Assembly: GCA_035380045.1 (NCBI GenBank)
Contig: DAOSWM010000005.1
Coordinates: 36,087 to 100,086, forward strand
Source of the DNA: DAOSWM01 sp035380045
GTDB lineage: Bacteria > Bacteroidota > Bacteroidia > Bacteroidales > Tenuifilaceae
Reading direction: 5' to 3'
Length of the DNA stretch: 64,000 nt
The notes beneath the pieces are model-generated. The model was not told where the DNA came from and did not search any database. It saw only the letters and a list, made by a program, of their open reading frames with translations. The position numbers were made by a program, and so were the translations under genes. Below are positions 36,381 to 45,694 of the stretch, one piece after another. Each line of letters begins with the position of its first letter. Position 1 is the stretch's first letter.

Positions 36381-38603
36381 CTAATACTTCAATCCCAGGA
36401 GAATAATATCATCGGTTTGCTCAACGTTTTGTTTCCAATCTAAAAAAATTCTATTTATCGCTTCTCTTTGTTTCTCGCCCTCCATTGTATTTATGTTAAC
36501 TAATGAATCCCAGAGCTGTTGGCGCATGAACTTTTTATTTTTCCCCCCACCAAACTGGTCAATAATTCCATCGGAATAGAGGTATATCCAATCTCCCTTT
36601 TCAATATTTATATCTTGTTGTTTGAATGAGACATTAAACGTTTCGGTTGAAGTTCCAATTGAAACAAAATTCGGCCGGTAATCGAAGATTCTGTTCCCTC
36701 GTACTAAAACTAATGGTATAAGTGCCCCGCTATAATGAATTACATTCTCACTCATGGACATAGTACAAATGGCAATGTCCATGCTATCTTTCAAAAACAC
36801 TTCGTTCTCCTCACGCTTTAACTTATTCCTAAGTTCGGAGTTAAGAAAGGTAAGAATTTCGCTAGGGTTTTGAATATTTTGCTGGTTAACTGCTTGGTTG
36901 AGCAAATCCATACCAATAATACTCATGAATGCGCCAGGAACTCCGTGTCCGGTGCAGTCTGCTACGGCGAAAATAAGTTTATCGTTCTTTGTGCTAAGCC
37001 AATAAAAATCTCCGCTAACATAATCCTTGGGTTTATAGTAGCAAAAATAGTCTTCAAAGTAGGGGGCGGCTATTTCCAGGGAGCTTAATATAGCGCTTTG
37101 AATACGTTCTGCGTATTTTATACTGTCGGTTATTTTACTATTATACTTCTCTATTACCTGGTACGCATTCTGGAGGTTCCTGTTTTGATGCTGTATGTTC
37201 GTTTTCTGTTGTTGTATTTCATGCTGTTGCCTGCTAAGCCGAATATTGTTTTTCTGAATCTCAACGTTCTTTTCTTCCAATCTATTTTTCGATTTGCGCA
37301 TTACATTGAGGGCGAATAAAATAATCACAACTAACACTACTGTAAAAACGAGACCTGTAAGATAAAAGTTACGTATTGTCTTCTGACGAGCAAGTTCTTT
37401 GTCATTAATTTCCTTCTCCTGCTCAAGCATTTCTATTTGTTTCTGATTTTTATCAATTTCATAAATCATCTCTAGGGTGGCAATGGTTCGGGTGTTCTTT
37501 TCGTTTAGCAAACTATCCTTATAGGTTGCTGCTAGCTGATAGAAATGAAGTGATTTATCAAACACCCTTTTAACCGAATATATTTGAGAGAGTACCTCAT
37601 AAGCCAGCTGAATGTGTGTAATTGACCCTATTTCGGTTGCCAATGCAACCACCCTTTTAGCATATTTTTCAGCATTTACAATGTTTCCTAACTCTATGCT
37701 GGAACGGGATAGATTGATGTAGCTATCGCAAATAAATTTCTTATCGCCCATACTAAGATCGAGCTCCAGTGCTTTGCTAAAAAAATCATGTGCTATTTGA
37801 GGTTGCCCCGAGAAAAGATATATTTTGCCAATGGCATTGTATGATATCGCAATTCCTTTCGTGCTATTTATTCTTTGGTTTGCATCGAGCGATAAATTAT
37901 AGTAATTCAATGCGCTATCTAATACTCCCCGAAACTCGTAAACCTCCCCAATGTTATTATAGTTAATCGCTTCTCCGAGAGTATTTTTCATCTTTTTAGA
38001 TAGTTCTAGGGCTCTTTCAAAGTATTGAAAAGCCTCCTTATACTGTCCATTTAATGAGTATATATTGCCAAGGCTATTTAATGCAACAGAAATATTATAA
38101 TTATGCCCAAACTCTTCAGAAAGTTTTAATGCAAGTAAATGATATTCAGTTGCCTTGGGGTAGTTGTCGATTCGTCGGTATACAACACCTATGCTATTTA
38201 GGCTAGTGGTTTGCAGGAGAGTGTCTTTTTCTTGCTTTGCAAGAAAAAGAGATTGTTGATGATAATGTAAAGACTTTCCGTAGTTTGCAATATTTCTGTT
38301 AAGTACTCCAAGGTTTTGATAAATAATCGATAGGGTTTTCTTATCATTTCCTTGTTGAGCCAAACTCTCTGCTTGAAAAAGATAGCTCTCACTTCGTTTA
38401 AAATCGTTCAAACCTCCGTAATACTTTGATATATCAATAAGGATATCAATTTTCCCCTCTATGTTCTCCTCCCTACTTAACGCTCCCTTCAAACTATCTA
38501 CAAACAAATTATCCTGTGGATAGGAATCATAGTGAATGGGAAAAATAAAAAAAATGATAGTTACAAATTGTACTAAGTAGTTCATCTTTAAATTATTTTT
38601 CAT
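36381..38603 (-). CDS. TPR-SpoIIE membrane phosphatase (second locus, proximal gene)
   Basis: 740 residues. Signal peptide (YLVQFVTIIFFIFPIHYDSYPQ), a regular TPR array with NNIGEVYEF- and NSLGNIYSL-type repeats (about 60-370), transmembrane helix (LTGLVFTVVLVVIILFALNVM, near 410-430), coiled coil rich in Gln and Asn, and SpoIIE/PP2C domain. Active-site motifs are intact: SGDFYW, ADCTGHGVPGAF, KDSMDI, SDGIIDQ and TDDIILLG. It belongs to the same subgroup as 34240-36285. The reverse-complement region upstream shares a 132-base AT-rich spacer with the divergent AsmA-like gene. The start at 38603 is the first ATG; an alternative ATG six codons later would also preserve the signal peptide. Confidence 0.88.
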   Translation of the reverse strand: MKNNLKMNYLVQFVTIIFFIFPIHYDSYPQDNLFVDSLKGALSREENIEGKIDILIDISKYYGGLNDFKRSESYLFQAESLAQQGNDKKTLSIIYQNLGVLNRNIANYGKSLHYHQQSLFLAKQEKDTLLQTTSLNSIGVVYRRIDNYPKATEYHLLALKLSEEFGHNYNISVALNSLGNIYSLNGQYKEAFQYFERALELSKKMKNTLGEAINYNNIGEVYEFRGVLDSALNYYNLSLDANQRINSTKGIAISYNAIGKIYLFSGQPQIAHDFFSKALELDLSMGDKKFICDSYINLSRSSIELGNIVNAEKYAKRVVALATEIGSITHIQLAYEVLSQIYSVKRVFDKSLHFYQLAATYKDSLLNEKNTRTIATLEMIYEIDKNQKQIEMLEQEKEINDKELARQKTIRNFYLTGLVFTVVLVVIILFALNVMRKSKNRLEEKNVEIQKNNIRLSRQQHEIQQQKTNIQHQNRNLQNAYQVIEKYNSKITDSIKYAERIQSAILSSLEIAAPYFEDYFCYYKPKDYVSGDFYWLSTKNDKLIFAVADCTGHGVPGAFMSIIGMDLLNQAVNQQNIQNPSEILTFLNSELRNKLKREENEVFLKDSMDIAICTMSMSENVIHYSGALIPLVLVRGNRIFDYRPNFVSIGTSTETFNVSFKQQDINIEKGDWIYLYSDGIIDQFGGGKNKKFMRQQLWDSLVNINTMEGEKQREAINRIFLDWKQNVEQTDDIILLGLKY

Positions 38604-38665
38604 CTTGTAAAAATAATAATAGTTTAGTCATTAAAAATTTATGCGTACATTTTCGTAGAAATGAG

Positions 38666-38697
38666 TTGGAATATTGATTGGTTTTCAAGTAATTTTA
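38666..38697 (+). promoter_or_regulatory. Possible promoter of the AsmA-like gene
   Basis: TTG (38666-38668), a 21-base spacer, then TAATTTTA (38690-38697). Spacing fits the Bacteroidota consensus, with one mismatch at the last base of the -7 element. It lies 38 bases before ATG 38736. Confidence 0.35.
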
Positions 38698-38735
38698 CGG
38701 TCAAAATCAAGATAACTCAGTAGAAAGTACAAACA

Positions 38736-41270
38736 ATGAAAAAAATTGCTGTTTCTTTTCTTGTACTAACCATTCTGGTAGTTGTATTTATTGGTGCTAT
38801 TGTGGTTACCGGAATTCTGCTTGAGGATAAACTCATTGCCAAAGTGATCATACAGCTTAACAATCGCCTTGATGCAAAAATAAACGTTGAAAAAGTTGAT
38901 TTATCCTTACTTCAAGGTTTTCCGTACGCATCTGTAGTTCTCCATAAAGTTGATATTAAAGAAGGGAGCCTCGAGGTTGCCCCAGAATTTGAACCGGGTC
39001 TTCTTTCCTTCGAAAATGTTATTATCAGGATTGGTTGGATTGGTATACTAAAAAACGAGTATGAAATTGATGAGCTGATTCTAAAAGATGGTTGGATAAA
39101 TCTCTATTTTGACAACACGGGCAAAGGCAACTACCAGATTTTTAAAACAACAAATGGGAAAACATCTAACTGGCTCCTTCAGCTAAGAGCACTCACATTC
39201 GACAATGTGAACATTAGCTATATCGACATACGTACCGGCTGGGTTATGAAAGGCTTAATTCACAGCGGAACATTAAGCGGAAATATCTCTTCCTTGCAGC
39301 AGTCCATTTCACTTAACTCAAAAGTAAAAGTTGGTCTTATTAAACAGGGTTCATTCCACTATTTCAGAAATCAAACGGCCTCATTAAAAGCAAACCTATT
39401 AATCGATAACGACAAGGTTGTTTTCAATCAGGGATTTTTTAAAATCGGAAAGGCAAAAATTGACCTCAAAGGAAATATTGGAACCGAAATTGGGTCTCCC
39501 ATTTCACTCATCGTTAAAGGGAGTAACATTGATGCTAATTACCTAGTTTCTTTTCTATCTCAATACAATATTTCCCTTGAACCAAACATTAAAACCAAAG
39601 GTGAAATTGCTTTTACATTTGATATTAACGGTTTAAATAAATCGAACAATCCTTTCATATTCAATTTAAAATACCAAACAAATACTTTTTTAATTACTGT
39701 TCCTAAAAAACCCCCTATTGTAATAAACGGTTTGCAGGGTTCTTTTACGAATGGAAATCTAGGAAAGCCCGAATCGTCAAGTGCACAAATTACTTTTAAT
39801 GAGATAAAAACTGGCGATAGCCGTTTTTCGGGTACTTTTAGAATGAAAAACACTAACTCCCCGCTTTGCCATGTTAAGTTAACGGCAGATGTTAATTGCA
39901 AAAACCTCGAAGAATGGGGCATTGAATCCCCTTTAAAAACAGGTGATTTTAAGGGTTTTATTGAGTTTCTGGGCAAACTTGAGAGTTGGAATGATATAAG
40001 TTTGAGTAGCTTTCAGAATGTGAAAATCGCCTCTGATGGTCAATTCAGCAACTTCTCCATTAAGGAAACGAGTGGAATTAACATTGAGGATGCCCATGGT
40101 TCCCTTGAGCTTAACAATAAAATTCTGTACATTCCTAATATCACTGGTTTGGCCAATGGTTCTCTTTTCAACGCATCGGTCTCGGTGAACAAGCCCATTA
40201 ACCTCATTTCAAATAAAGCTAAATCATCAATTAACGTAAGCCTGTCTATTGATTCTTTGAATAGCGCCTGGTTTTCACAAACCTCCTCTTCCGACACATC
40301 CTCACGTTACCCTTCAATTTGGGAGCGAGTAGAGAGTATTTCTGGTTTTGTGTTTTTTAACAATTTTATTCACGACAAATTTGTAAGCAAGCATACTAAC
40401 ATCGATTTTTTTGCATCGAAAGATAGGATTATGTCCAACCGCTTTGTTGGAAATACCTGCAAGGGAACATTCTCGGGCAAATTCTTTTCAACTCCATTAC
40501 CAAACGGTTACTACAACCTTCTAATATCTACTGAGTTTAAACAGCTCGATATCTCAGAGCTTTTCGACTCGTTCAACAATTTTAATCAAAGCGTAATTAA
40601 ATCAAATAATATCTCTGGAAACCTTTATGGTTCTTTTGAGTTAAAAGGATTGATGAAAGACTACACTATTCAGTATGAAGGCCTTGAGGTTGACTGCAAC
40701 GTACGTATAGCAAACGGCCGCCTGGTGGATGTGAAACAGCTCGAAGGGTTGGCTCGATTTATTTCTCTCGACGAATTAAAAGACATTTATTTTGATGAGC
40801 TACAGAACAATATTCGTGTCGAAAACGAAACGGTGGTAATCCCAAAGATGCAACTATCCTCCTCGGCAATTAACCTTTCTCTTTCAGGGAAACATTTATT
40901 TGATGGTAACTACCAGTATAGAACCGAACTTTTGCTATCAGATATTCTATTCAATAAAGCAAAATCCAATAAGCCAGAAAACAGTGAGTTTGGAAAAGAA
41001 ATTGACGATAACACACAGCGTACAAAGCTTTTTTTACGTATAGATGGTGATGTTAATGACTTTAAGGTTTCGTACGATGCCGAATCGGCCAGAAACGCTT
41101 TTATCGATAATTTAAAGCAGGAAAAACAAACACTTAAGCAAATTTTGAGGGAAGAGTTCGGGTTCCTTAAACGAGAAAAAAACGATTCAACAGTCGTAGT
41201 CCCTTCCACAAGTAATGATACCATTAACAATAGCTCTACAAAATTTACTATTGAATGGGACGATGAATAA
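38736..41270 (+). CDS. AsmA-like family membrane-anchored protein
   Basis: 844 residues. One N-terminal transmembrane helix (FLVLTILVVVFIGAIVVTGILL) is followed by a long beta-rich periplasmic region with AsmA-type features: INVEKVDLSLLQGFPYASVVLHKVDI near the N terminus and a C-terminal AsmA_2-like part (ISGNLYGSFELKGL, VDVKQLEGLARFISLDEL). AsmA/TamB-type proteins form hydrophobic-groove bridges thought to move phospholipids to the outer membrane. It stands alone, 70 bases before a histidine kinase on the same strand. The tail is charged and low in complexity (EKNDSTVVVPSTSNDTINNSS). Confidence 0.83.
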   Translation: MKKIAVSFLVLTILVVVFIGAIVVTGILLEDKLIAKVIIQLNNRLDAKINVEKVDLSLLQGFPYASVVLHKVDIKEGSLEVAPEFEPGLLSFENVIIRIGWIGILKNEYEIDELILKDGWINLYFDNTGKGNYQIFKTTNGKTSNWLLQLRALTFDNVNISYIDIRTGWVMKGLIHSGTLSGNISSLQQSISLNSKVKVGLIKQGSFHYFRNQTASLKANLLIDNDKVVFNQGFFKIGKAKIDLKGNIGTEIGSPISLIVKGSNIDANYLVSFLSQYNISLEPNIKTKGEIAFTFDINGLNKSNNPFIFNLKYQTNTFLITVPKKPPIVINGLQGSFTNGNLGKPESSSAQITFNEIKTGDSRFSGTFRMKNTNSPLCHVKLTADVNCKNLEEWGIESPLKTGDFKGFIEFLGKLESWNDISLSSFQNVKIASDGQFSNFSIKETSGINIEDAHGSLELNNKILYIPNITGLANGSLFNASVSVNKPINLISNKAKSSINVSLSIDSLNSAWFSQTSSSDTSSRYPSIWERVESISGFVFFNNFIHDKFVSKHTNIDFFASKDRIMSNRFVGNTCKGTFSGKFFSTPLPNGYYNLLISTEFKQLDISELFDSFNNFNQSVIKSNNISGNLYGSFELKGLMKDYTIQYEGLEVDCNVRIANGRLVDVKQLEGLARFISLDELKDIYFDELQNNIRVENETVVIPKMQLSSSAINLSLSGKHLFDGNYQYRTELLLSDILFNKAKSNKPENSEFGKEIDDNTQRTKLFLRIDGDVNDFKVSYDAESARNAFIDNLKQEKQTLKQILREEFGFLKREKNDSTVVVPSTSNDTINNSSTKFTIEWDDE

Positions 41271-41340
41271 TTATTTCCGCTAATACTTTTCCCTTTCTTT
41301 TTCCGTTTGTGTAATTAAATCAAACCCAAAAATTATAGTC

Positions 41341-42516
41341 TTGGACATTTACTTAACGAAGCAACGCTGGAAAATCATTCTACTTGTAGTGGCCATTGGT
41401 ATTGGCTTTACTTCACTTTTTATAACCAACAGACTTGTAAAAGAGCTGTCGCAGGAAGAACGGAAAAAAATTGAGCTTTGGGCCGAGGCTATACGTCAAC
41501 TATCGCAAATATCAACCCTTGATGATTCTTGCCAGAATTTTTCCATCATCATGGAGGTTCTCGATAATAATACCACCGTTCCCGTTATCCTTACCGACGA
41601 AGCTGACAATATTATTGGGTTTAATAATATTCACCCCAAAAAGATTGACACCGATATTGAGAAAAAGCGTATGCTTAATAAAATGAAGGCCTCAAAGGAA
41701 CCTATCGAGGTGGTACTTCTCGATGATAGTAAGAACTTTGTTTACTACAAGGACAGCACAACCCTCACAAAACTCACATACTATCCATATATACAATTAC
41801 TTATAATAATTCTTTTTATTCTAGTTTCATACTATGCGTTCAATCAATCGCGAAAATCTGAGCAGAACCAGGTTTGGGTTGGGATGGCAAAGGAAACGGC
41901 TCATCAACTTGGTACCCCCACCTCGTCACTGCTTGCATGGCACGAAATAATTAAGGATTCAAATCTTTCTCCTGAGCTAATTAGCGAGTTCGGTAAGGAT
42001 ATTTCTCGCTTGGAAAAAATAGTTGACCGTTTCTCAAAAATTGGTTCGAGACCTTCTCTTAAACCTGTTAACCTGGTACAAACCATCAATAATAGCATTA
42101 ACTACTTGAAAAAAAGAACGTCCACTAAGGTTACTTTCATAAAAAATTACGATGAAAATGAAAGCATTATTGTTCCCATTAATGAAACCCTGTTTGAATG
42201 GGTGGTAGAGAATATCACCAAAAATTCTATTGATGCCATTCAGCAAAGCGGAGAAATTTCTTTCAAAATAACAGATAACATACAAGTTGTATACATTGAT
42301 ATTACCGATAACGGAAAGGGTATTGCCCGTAGTCAGTATAAAACAATTTTTCAGCCTGGTTTTACCACAAAATCAAGAGGCTGGGGTTTGGGTCTTACCC
42401 TTTCAAAAAGAATTGTTGAAGAATACCACAATGGGAAAATTTTTGTTAACTACTCTGAAATTGAAAAGGGTACTTCATTCCGAATAGTTCTTCGTAAGTC
42501 GCACTTTTATAGTTAA
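41341..42516 (+). CDS. Membrane sensor histidine kinase
   Basis: 391 residues. Two transmembrane helices (about 12-30 and 140-160) flank a periplasmic domain of about 110 residues. The phospho-acceptor His lies in KETAHQLGTPTSSL. The HATPase domain has the N box (VVENITKNSIDAI), G1 (DNGKGI) and a glycine lid (GWGLGLTLSKRIVEEYHNG). The start codon is TTG at 41341; no in-frame ATG precedes the first helix. No response regulator lies nearby, so it is an orphan kinase in this window. The 3' end overlaps the convergent S41 protease gene by 4 bases through interlocked stop codons. Confidence 0.9.
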   Translation: MDIYLTKQRWKIILLVVAIGIGFTSLFITNRLVKELSQEERKKIELWAEAIRQLSQISTLDDSCQNFSIIMEVLDNNTTVPVILTDEADNIIGFNNIHPKKIDTDIEKKRMLNKMKASKEPIEVVLLDDSKNFVYYKDSTTLTKLTYYPYIQLLIIILFILVSYYAFNQSRKSEQNQVWVGMAKETAHQLGTPTSSLLAWHEIIKDSNLSPELISEFGKDISRLEKIVDRFSKIGSRPSLKPVNLVQTINNSINYLKKRTSTKVTFIKNYDENESIIVPINETLFEWVVENITKNSIDAIQQSGEISFKITDNIQVVYIDITDNGKGIARSQYKTIFQPGFTTKSRGWGLGLTLSKRIVEEYHNGKIFVNYSEIEKGTSFRIVLRKSHFYS

Positions 42517-44180
42517 TTGACCCCTGTTGTTAAGATTTCGTTATACCTGGCTTTGTTTCTTAGTATGTCTGTACTTAATTGAATGATTGAATCGTTCGAA
42601 ACTTCATACTCAGTTCGTCCGCGCTGAAAAGAATACCTCGAAACAATCTCCTCCTCCAAAAGGGCTTTTATCTCCTTTTTATAGAGGTCAAAATCATTCA
42701 TTCTGTTTAATTCAATAACACCCTGTAAACTATCAATCAATGGTTGTATCGTTTCTAAATAGTTTTCACTTTTTGCAGCTTGAGTAAGGTCTTGAAGTAT
42801 TTGCTCGGTTTGGCTTTGGTATTTAAAATTTTTAGTCTTTAAAAAATCAATAAACACATCGTATTCCCTCTCAGATAGTTTGAAATTTCTGGGGTATACA
42901 TCCTTACCTCTATTCCCATAATGGTATATTGTTGCATATTCAAAGAAGTAATTATTAGTATACAGTATTGATGCAATCCTGCTATAATACGATTGCTCGA
43001 TAAGAATGTCGGGCGTTATGCCGCCGCCATCGTAAACAATTCTGCCGTTTTTTGTAGTGAATTCGTTAATTAGGGAGTCGGGAATGTAGCTGATGCTACC
43101 ATCCTCGTTTCGTTGAGTAAAATCGACAGCCTGAATGCAACGACCGCTGGGTATGTAGTACTTGGCAGTTGTAATTTTTACTTGTGTATTATATGGCAAT
43201 GGACGAGTAGCCTGCACAAGACCTTTTCCAAAAGTTCTCTCACCAATAATAATGGCTCTATCAAGATCTTGGAGTGCTCCAGCTACAATTTCTGAAGCTG
43301 ACGCTGAAGCTCTGTCAACCAAAATGGCTAATGGAATGGTTGTATCTAATGGCTTTGTTTGTGTTTCGTACTTATTGTCAAACTCGTCGATTTGACCCTT
43401 AGTATACACAACAAGCTGATTCTTCTCAACAAACAGATTTACAATCTTAACAGCCTCATATAAAAGTCCTCCAGGGTTTCCTCTTAAATCAAAAATTAAA
43501 TATTTTGCCCCCATACCATTTATCAATCCCTCAACTTTTTCCTCAACATCCTTGCTCGATTCAGCAGTAAAATTTATTAATTTAATGTATCCAACATTAT
43601 TGTTTACGATACCATAAAAGGGTATGCTGGGAAGATGAATTTTCTCTCTTCTAAAGTTAAATACCAATGAATCAGCAACGCCAATCCTTCGGACTGTTAC
43701 TGAAAGTTCAGTTTTAGGAGCTCCTTTAAGCAGGTTGCTTACCTTTTGTACCGTTAAATTTTTTACCGAGATATTATCGATATAAATTATAGTATCTCCA
43801 ACCAAAATACCAGCTTTATGAGAAGGTGTACCTTCGTATACTTCAGATACAACGGGGTAATTGACTCCGTGCCGTATTAGAGCCCCCATTCCACCATATT
43901 CTCCGGTTGTTTGAAAGTCGAACTGTTCTTTACTTTCTTCAGGAACAAATTCATTATATGGGTCAAGTGATTGCAACATTGCATCGATTCCTACCCGAAT
44001 CAACTTTTCAGGATCTGTTTTATCAACATAAAACACATTGAGATCCCTAAAAAAAGAGAAAAATATATCTAAACTTTTTGATGTACTAAAGTCGACCTCC
44101 TTTTTGAAAGCGAAAAGGAAAAGTACAGACACGATTAGTAATGAAACAATTAATACCTGCTTTATCCTAACAATTTTCAT
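42513..44180 (-). CDS. S41 C-terminal processing peptidase
   Basis: About 555 residues. N-terminal signal anchor (VLIVSLLIVSVLFLFAF), PDZ domain (about 80-165; GGMGALIRHG, AGILVGDTIIYIDN) and S41 catalytic core. Catalytic Ser is in ASASASEIVAGAL and the general-base Lys in GERTFGKGLVQ. It should be a periplasmic Ser/Lys-dyad protease that trims envelope proteins. The frame is open to 44258, but that extension overlaps yidD and would bury the signal anchor, so ATG 44180 is chosen. yidD lies 35 bases upstream, rnpA beyond it. A C-terminal extension of about 170 residues past the protease core is typical of Bacteroidota versions. Confidence 0.9.
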   Translation of the reverse strand: MKIVRIKQVLIVSLLIVSVLFLFAFKKEVDFSTSKSLDIFFSFFRDLNVFYVDKTDPEKLIRVGIDAMLQSLDPYNEFVPEESKEQFDFQTTGEYGGMGALIRHGVNYPVVSEVYEGTPSHKAGILVGDTIIYIDNISVKNLTVQKVSNLLKGAPKTELSVTVRRIGVADSLVFNFRREKIHLPSIPFYGIVNNNVGYIKLINFTAESSKDVEEKVEGLINGMGAKYLIFDLRGNPGGLLYEAVKIVNLFVEKNQLVVYTKGQIDEFDNKYETQTKPLDTTIPLAILVDRASASASEIVAGALQDLDRAIIIGERTFGKGLVQATRPLPYNTQVKITTAKYYIPSGRCIQAVDFTQRNEDGSISYIPDSLINEFTTKNGRIVYDGGGITPDILIEQSYYSRIASILYTNNYFFEYATIYHYGNRGKDVYPRNFKLSEREYDVFIDFLKTKNFKYQSQTEQILQDLTQAAKSENYLETIQPLIDSLQGVIELNRMNDFDLYKKEIKALLEEEIVSRYSFQRGRTEYEVSNDSIIQLSTDILRNKARYNEILTTGVN

Positions 44181-44215
44181 AGTATAACATTTAATAACAT
44201 CGGTTTTTAGGTTCA

Positions 44216-44470
44216 CTAGGGAACGGGATCGATTCCGTGACCGCCCCAGGGATTGCAACTCACAACTCTTTTAATACAAAGCCAGCCACCTTTTATGGGT
44301 CCATGTTTCTTTAACGCCTCAAGGCAATAGTTTGAGCAAGTTGGGTAGTAACGACAAGATGGGGGAAAAAATGGGCTAATAAATACCTGGTAAGCTCTTA
44401 TGGGTAATACCAATATCTTTATTAATATCTTTCTAATGCCTAAATATATGTTCTTTGCAGTTTGATACAT
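44216..44470 (-). CDS. yidD: Membrane protein insertion efficiency factor YidD
   Basis: 84 residues, the usual size. The whole family pattern is present: PIRAYQVFISPFFPPSCRYYPTCS, then KHGPIKGGWLCIKRV and CNPWGGHGIDPVP. YidD assists YidC in inserting inner-membrane proteins. It lies 7 bases downstream of rnpA, the common bacterial order, although yidC and dnaA are not beside them here. Confidence 0.95.
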   Translation of the reverse strand: MYQTAKNIYLGIRKILIKILVLPIRAYQVFISPFFPPSCRYYPTCSNYCLEALKKHGPIKGGWLCIKRVVSCNPWGGHGIDPVP

Positions 44471-44477
44471 CCCTTAA

Positions 44478-44861
44478 CTATAAATTCTTTAGTATGCTAT
44501 CCATTAACGTGTATATCGATTTCTGTATAGTTGTAAAGTTCTCAATACGATCAGAAACATAAAGAAATGCAATGTTTACTGATGTTTTTTTTTCTACACA
44601 GAATTCATGTACCACTCGATTTCGAATCCGGTAAACCTCCTTCATTCTTCTTCTTAGTAAATTTCGATCTACTGCTCGCTTGAATTTTTTCTTAGGTACC
44701 ACAAATAACACAGAAACTCCAATGTTATCCATTTCCTCTTTTTTCACCAAATATATAACTTTTACCGGGTAATGGGTATTCCATTTACCCTTCGAAAAGA
44801 GTTCATCGATAGCCTTTTTACTTCTTAGTATTCTAGATTTGGGTAGGCCGAATCCTTTCAT
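44478..44861 (-). CDS. rnpA: Ribonuclease P protein component
   Basis: 127 residues. The RNR signature is present (KFKRAVDRNLLRRRMKEVYR), preceded by the VSVLFVVPKKK strand. The protein binds RNase P RNA and helps 5' maturation of tRNAs. It heads the rnpA-yidD pair, and the hemD terminator hairpin lies directly upstream, so transcription must start in the 20 or so bases before the ATG or read through the hairpin. rpmH, usually upstream, is absent. Confidence 0.93.
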   Translation of the reverse strand: MKGFGLPKSRILRSKKAIDELFSKGKWNTHYPVKVIYLVKKEEMDNIGVSVLFVVPKKKFKRAVDRNLLRRRMKEVYRIRNRVVHEFCVEKKTSVNIAFLYVSDRIENFTTIQKSIYTLMDSILKNL

Positions 44862-44879
44862 TTAAAAGGTATAATCAGA

Positions 44880-44908
44880 GAAAAAAAAGATGGGGTAACG
44901 CCCCATCT
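44880..44908 (-). terminator. Rho-independent terminator after hemD
   Basis: Arms AGATGGGG (44888-44895) and CCCCATCT (44901-44908) with a 5-base loop. On the minus strand the hairpin is followed by eight T residues. It begins directly after the hemD stop codon, so it separates the DUF4271-hemD unit from rnpA-yidD. Confidence 0.85.
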
Positions 44909-45661
44909 CTACTTATTCTCCTTGTTATATTTTTTAATATACTCTTCGAGGGCTTGGGTCATACTTGGGCACGTTGGCGTTGGTGCATTAACATCAAGCC
45001 TCAATCCGTTATCCTTAACTGCCTTGGCTGTGGTGGGTCCAAAAGCCGCAATTTTAATTTCTTTCTGGCTGAAATCAGGAAAGTTATGGAATAAAGATTT
45101 AATGCCACTCGGACTATAAAAGACAAGCATATCGTACTCCATTCCATTTAAATCTGAAAGATTGCTACTTACTGTTCGGTAAAGTATTGCTTTTGTATAT
45201 TTTACTTTCGATTTGTCAAGCGATTTTGGAATCTCCGCTTTATGAACATCAGATAGAGGTACTAAAAACTTTTCGTTCTTATGTTTTGTAATAAGTTCGA
45301 TTAGATGAGGAAATGTTCCCTGTCCAAAAAATATTTTTCTTTTTCGATACACAATATACTTCTGAAGGTAGTGAGCCACCGATTCGGTAATACAAAAATA
45401 TTTCATGGTTTCCGGAACAGCAATTCTAACCTCCTCACATATGCGAAAAAAGTGATCTATTGCTGTTCTACTTGTAAATATCACAGCAGTATGTTGAAGA
45501 ATGTCTATTCTCTGTTGACGAAACTCTTTTGAGGATACCCCTTCAACCTGAATAAATGGTCGAAAGTCAATCTTTAAATTGTGCTTAGTGGCCAGCTCCA
45601 AATAAGGTGATTTTTCGCTTTGAGGATCAGGCTGAGATACGAGAATCTTTTTGATTTTCAA
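44909..45661 (-). CDS. hemD: Uroporphyrinogen-III synthase family protein
   Basis: 250 residues with the two-lobed HemD fold: N lobe with KKILVSQPDPQSE and QHTAVIFTSRTAIDHFF, C lobe with YDMLVFYSPSGIKSLF and IAAFGPTTAKAVKDNGLRLDV. It cyclises hydroxymethylbilane to uroporphyrinogen III in tetrapyrrole synthesis. Sequence conservation in this family is low, so the call rests on the lobe motifs and the DUF4271 neighbour, which often accompanies hemD in Bacteroidota. The start appears to be TTG at 45661; an in-frame stop lies a few codons upstream and no ATG is available. A strong terminator follows. Confidence 0.85.
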   Translation of the reverse strand: MKIKKILVSQPDPQSEKSPYLELATKHNLKIDFRPFIQVEGVSSKEFRQQRIDILQHTAVIFTSRTAIDHFFRICEEVRIAVPETMKYFCITESVAHYLQKYIVYRKRKIFFGQGTFPHLIELITKHKNEKFLVPLSDVHKAEIPKSLDKSKVKYTKAILYRTVSSNLSDLNGMEYDMLVFYSPSGIKSLFHNFPDFSQKEIKIAAFGPTTAKAVKDNGLRLDVNAPTPTCPSMTQALEEYIKKYNKENK

Positions 45662-45694
45662 GGCCCTAGGTTTTTTCGTTCAACTCACTAACAA

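Noticed and set aside
44181..44258. Longer N terminus for the S41 protease
   Set aside because: It overlaps yidD and puts charged residues before the signal anchor; ATG 44180 fits better.
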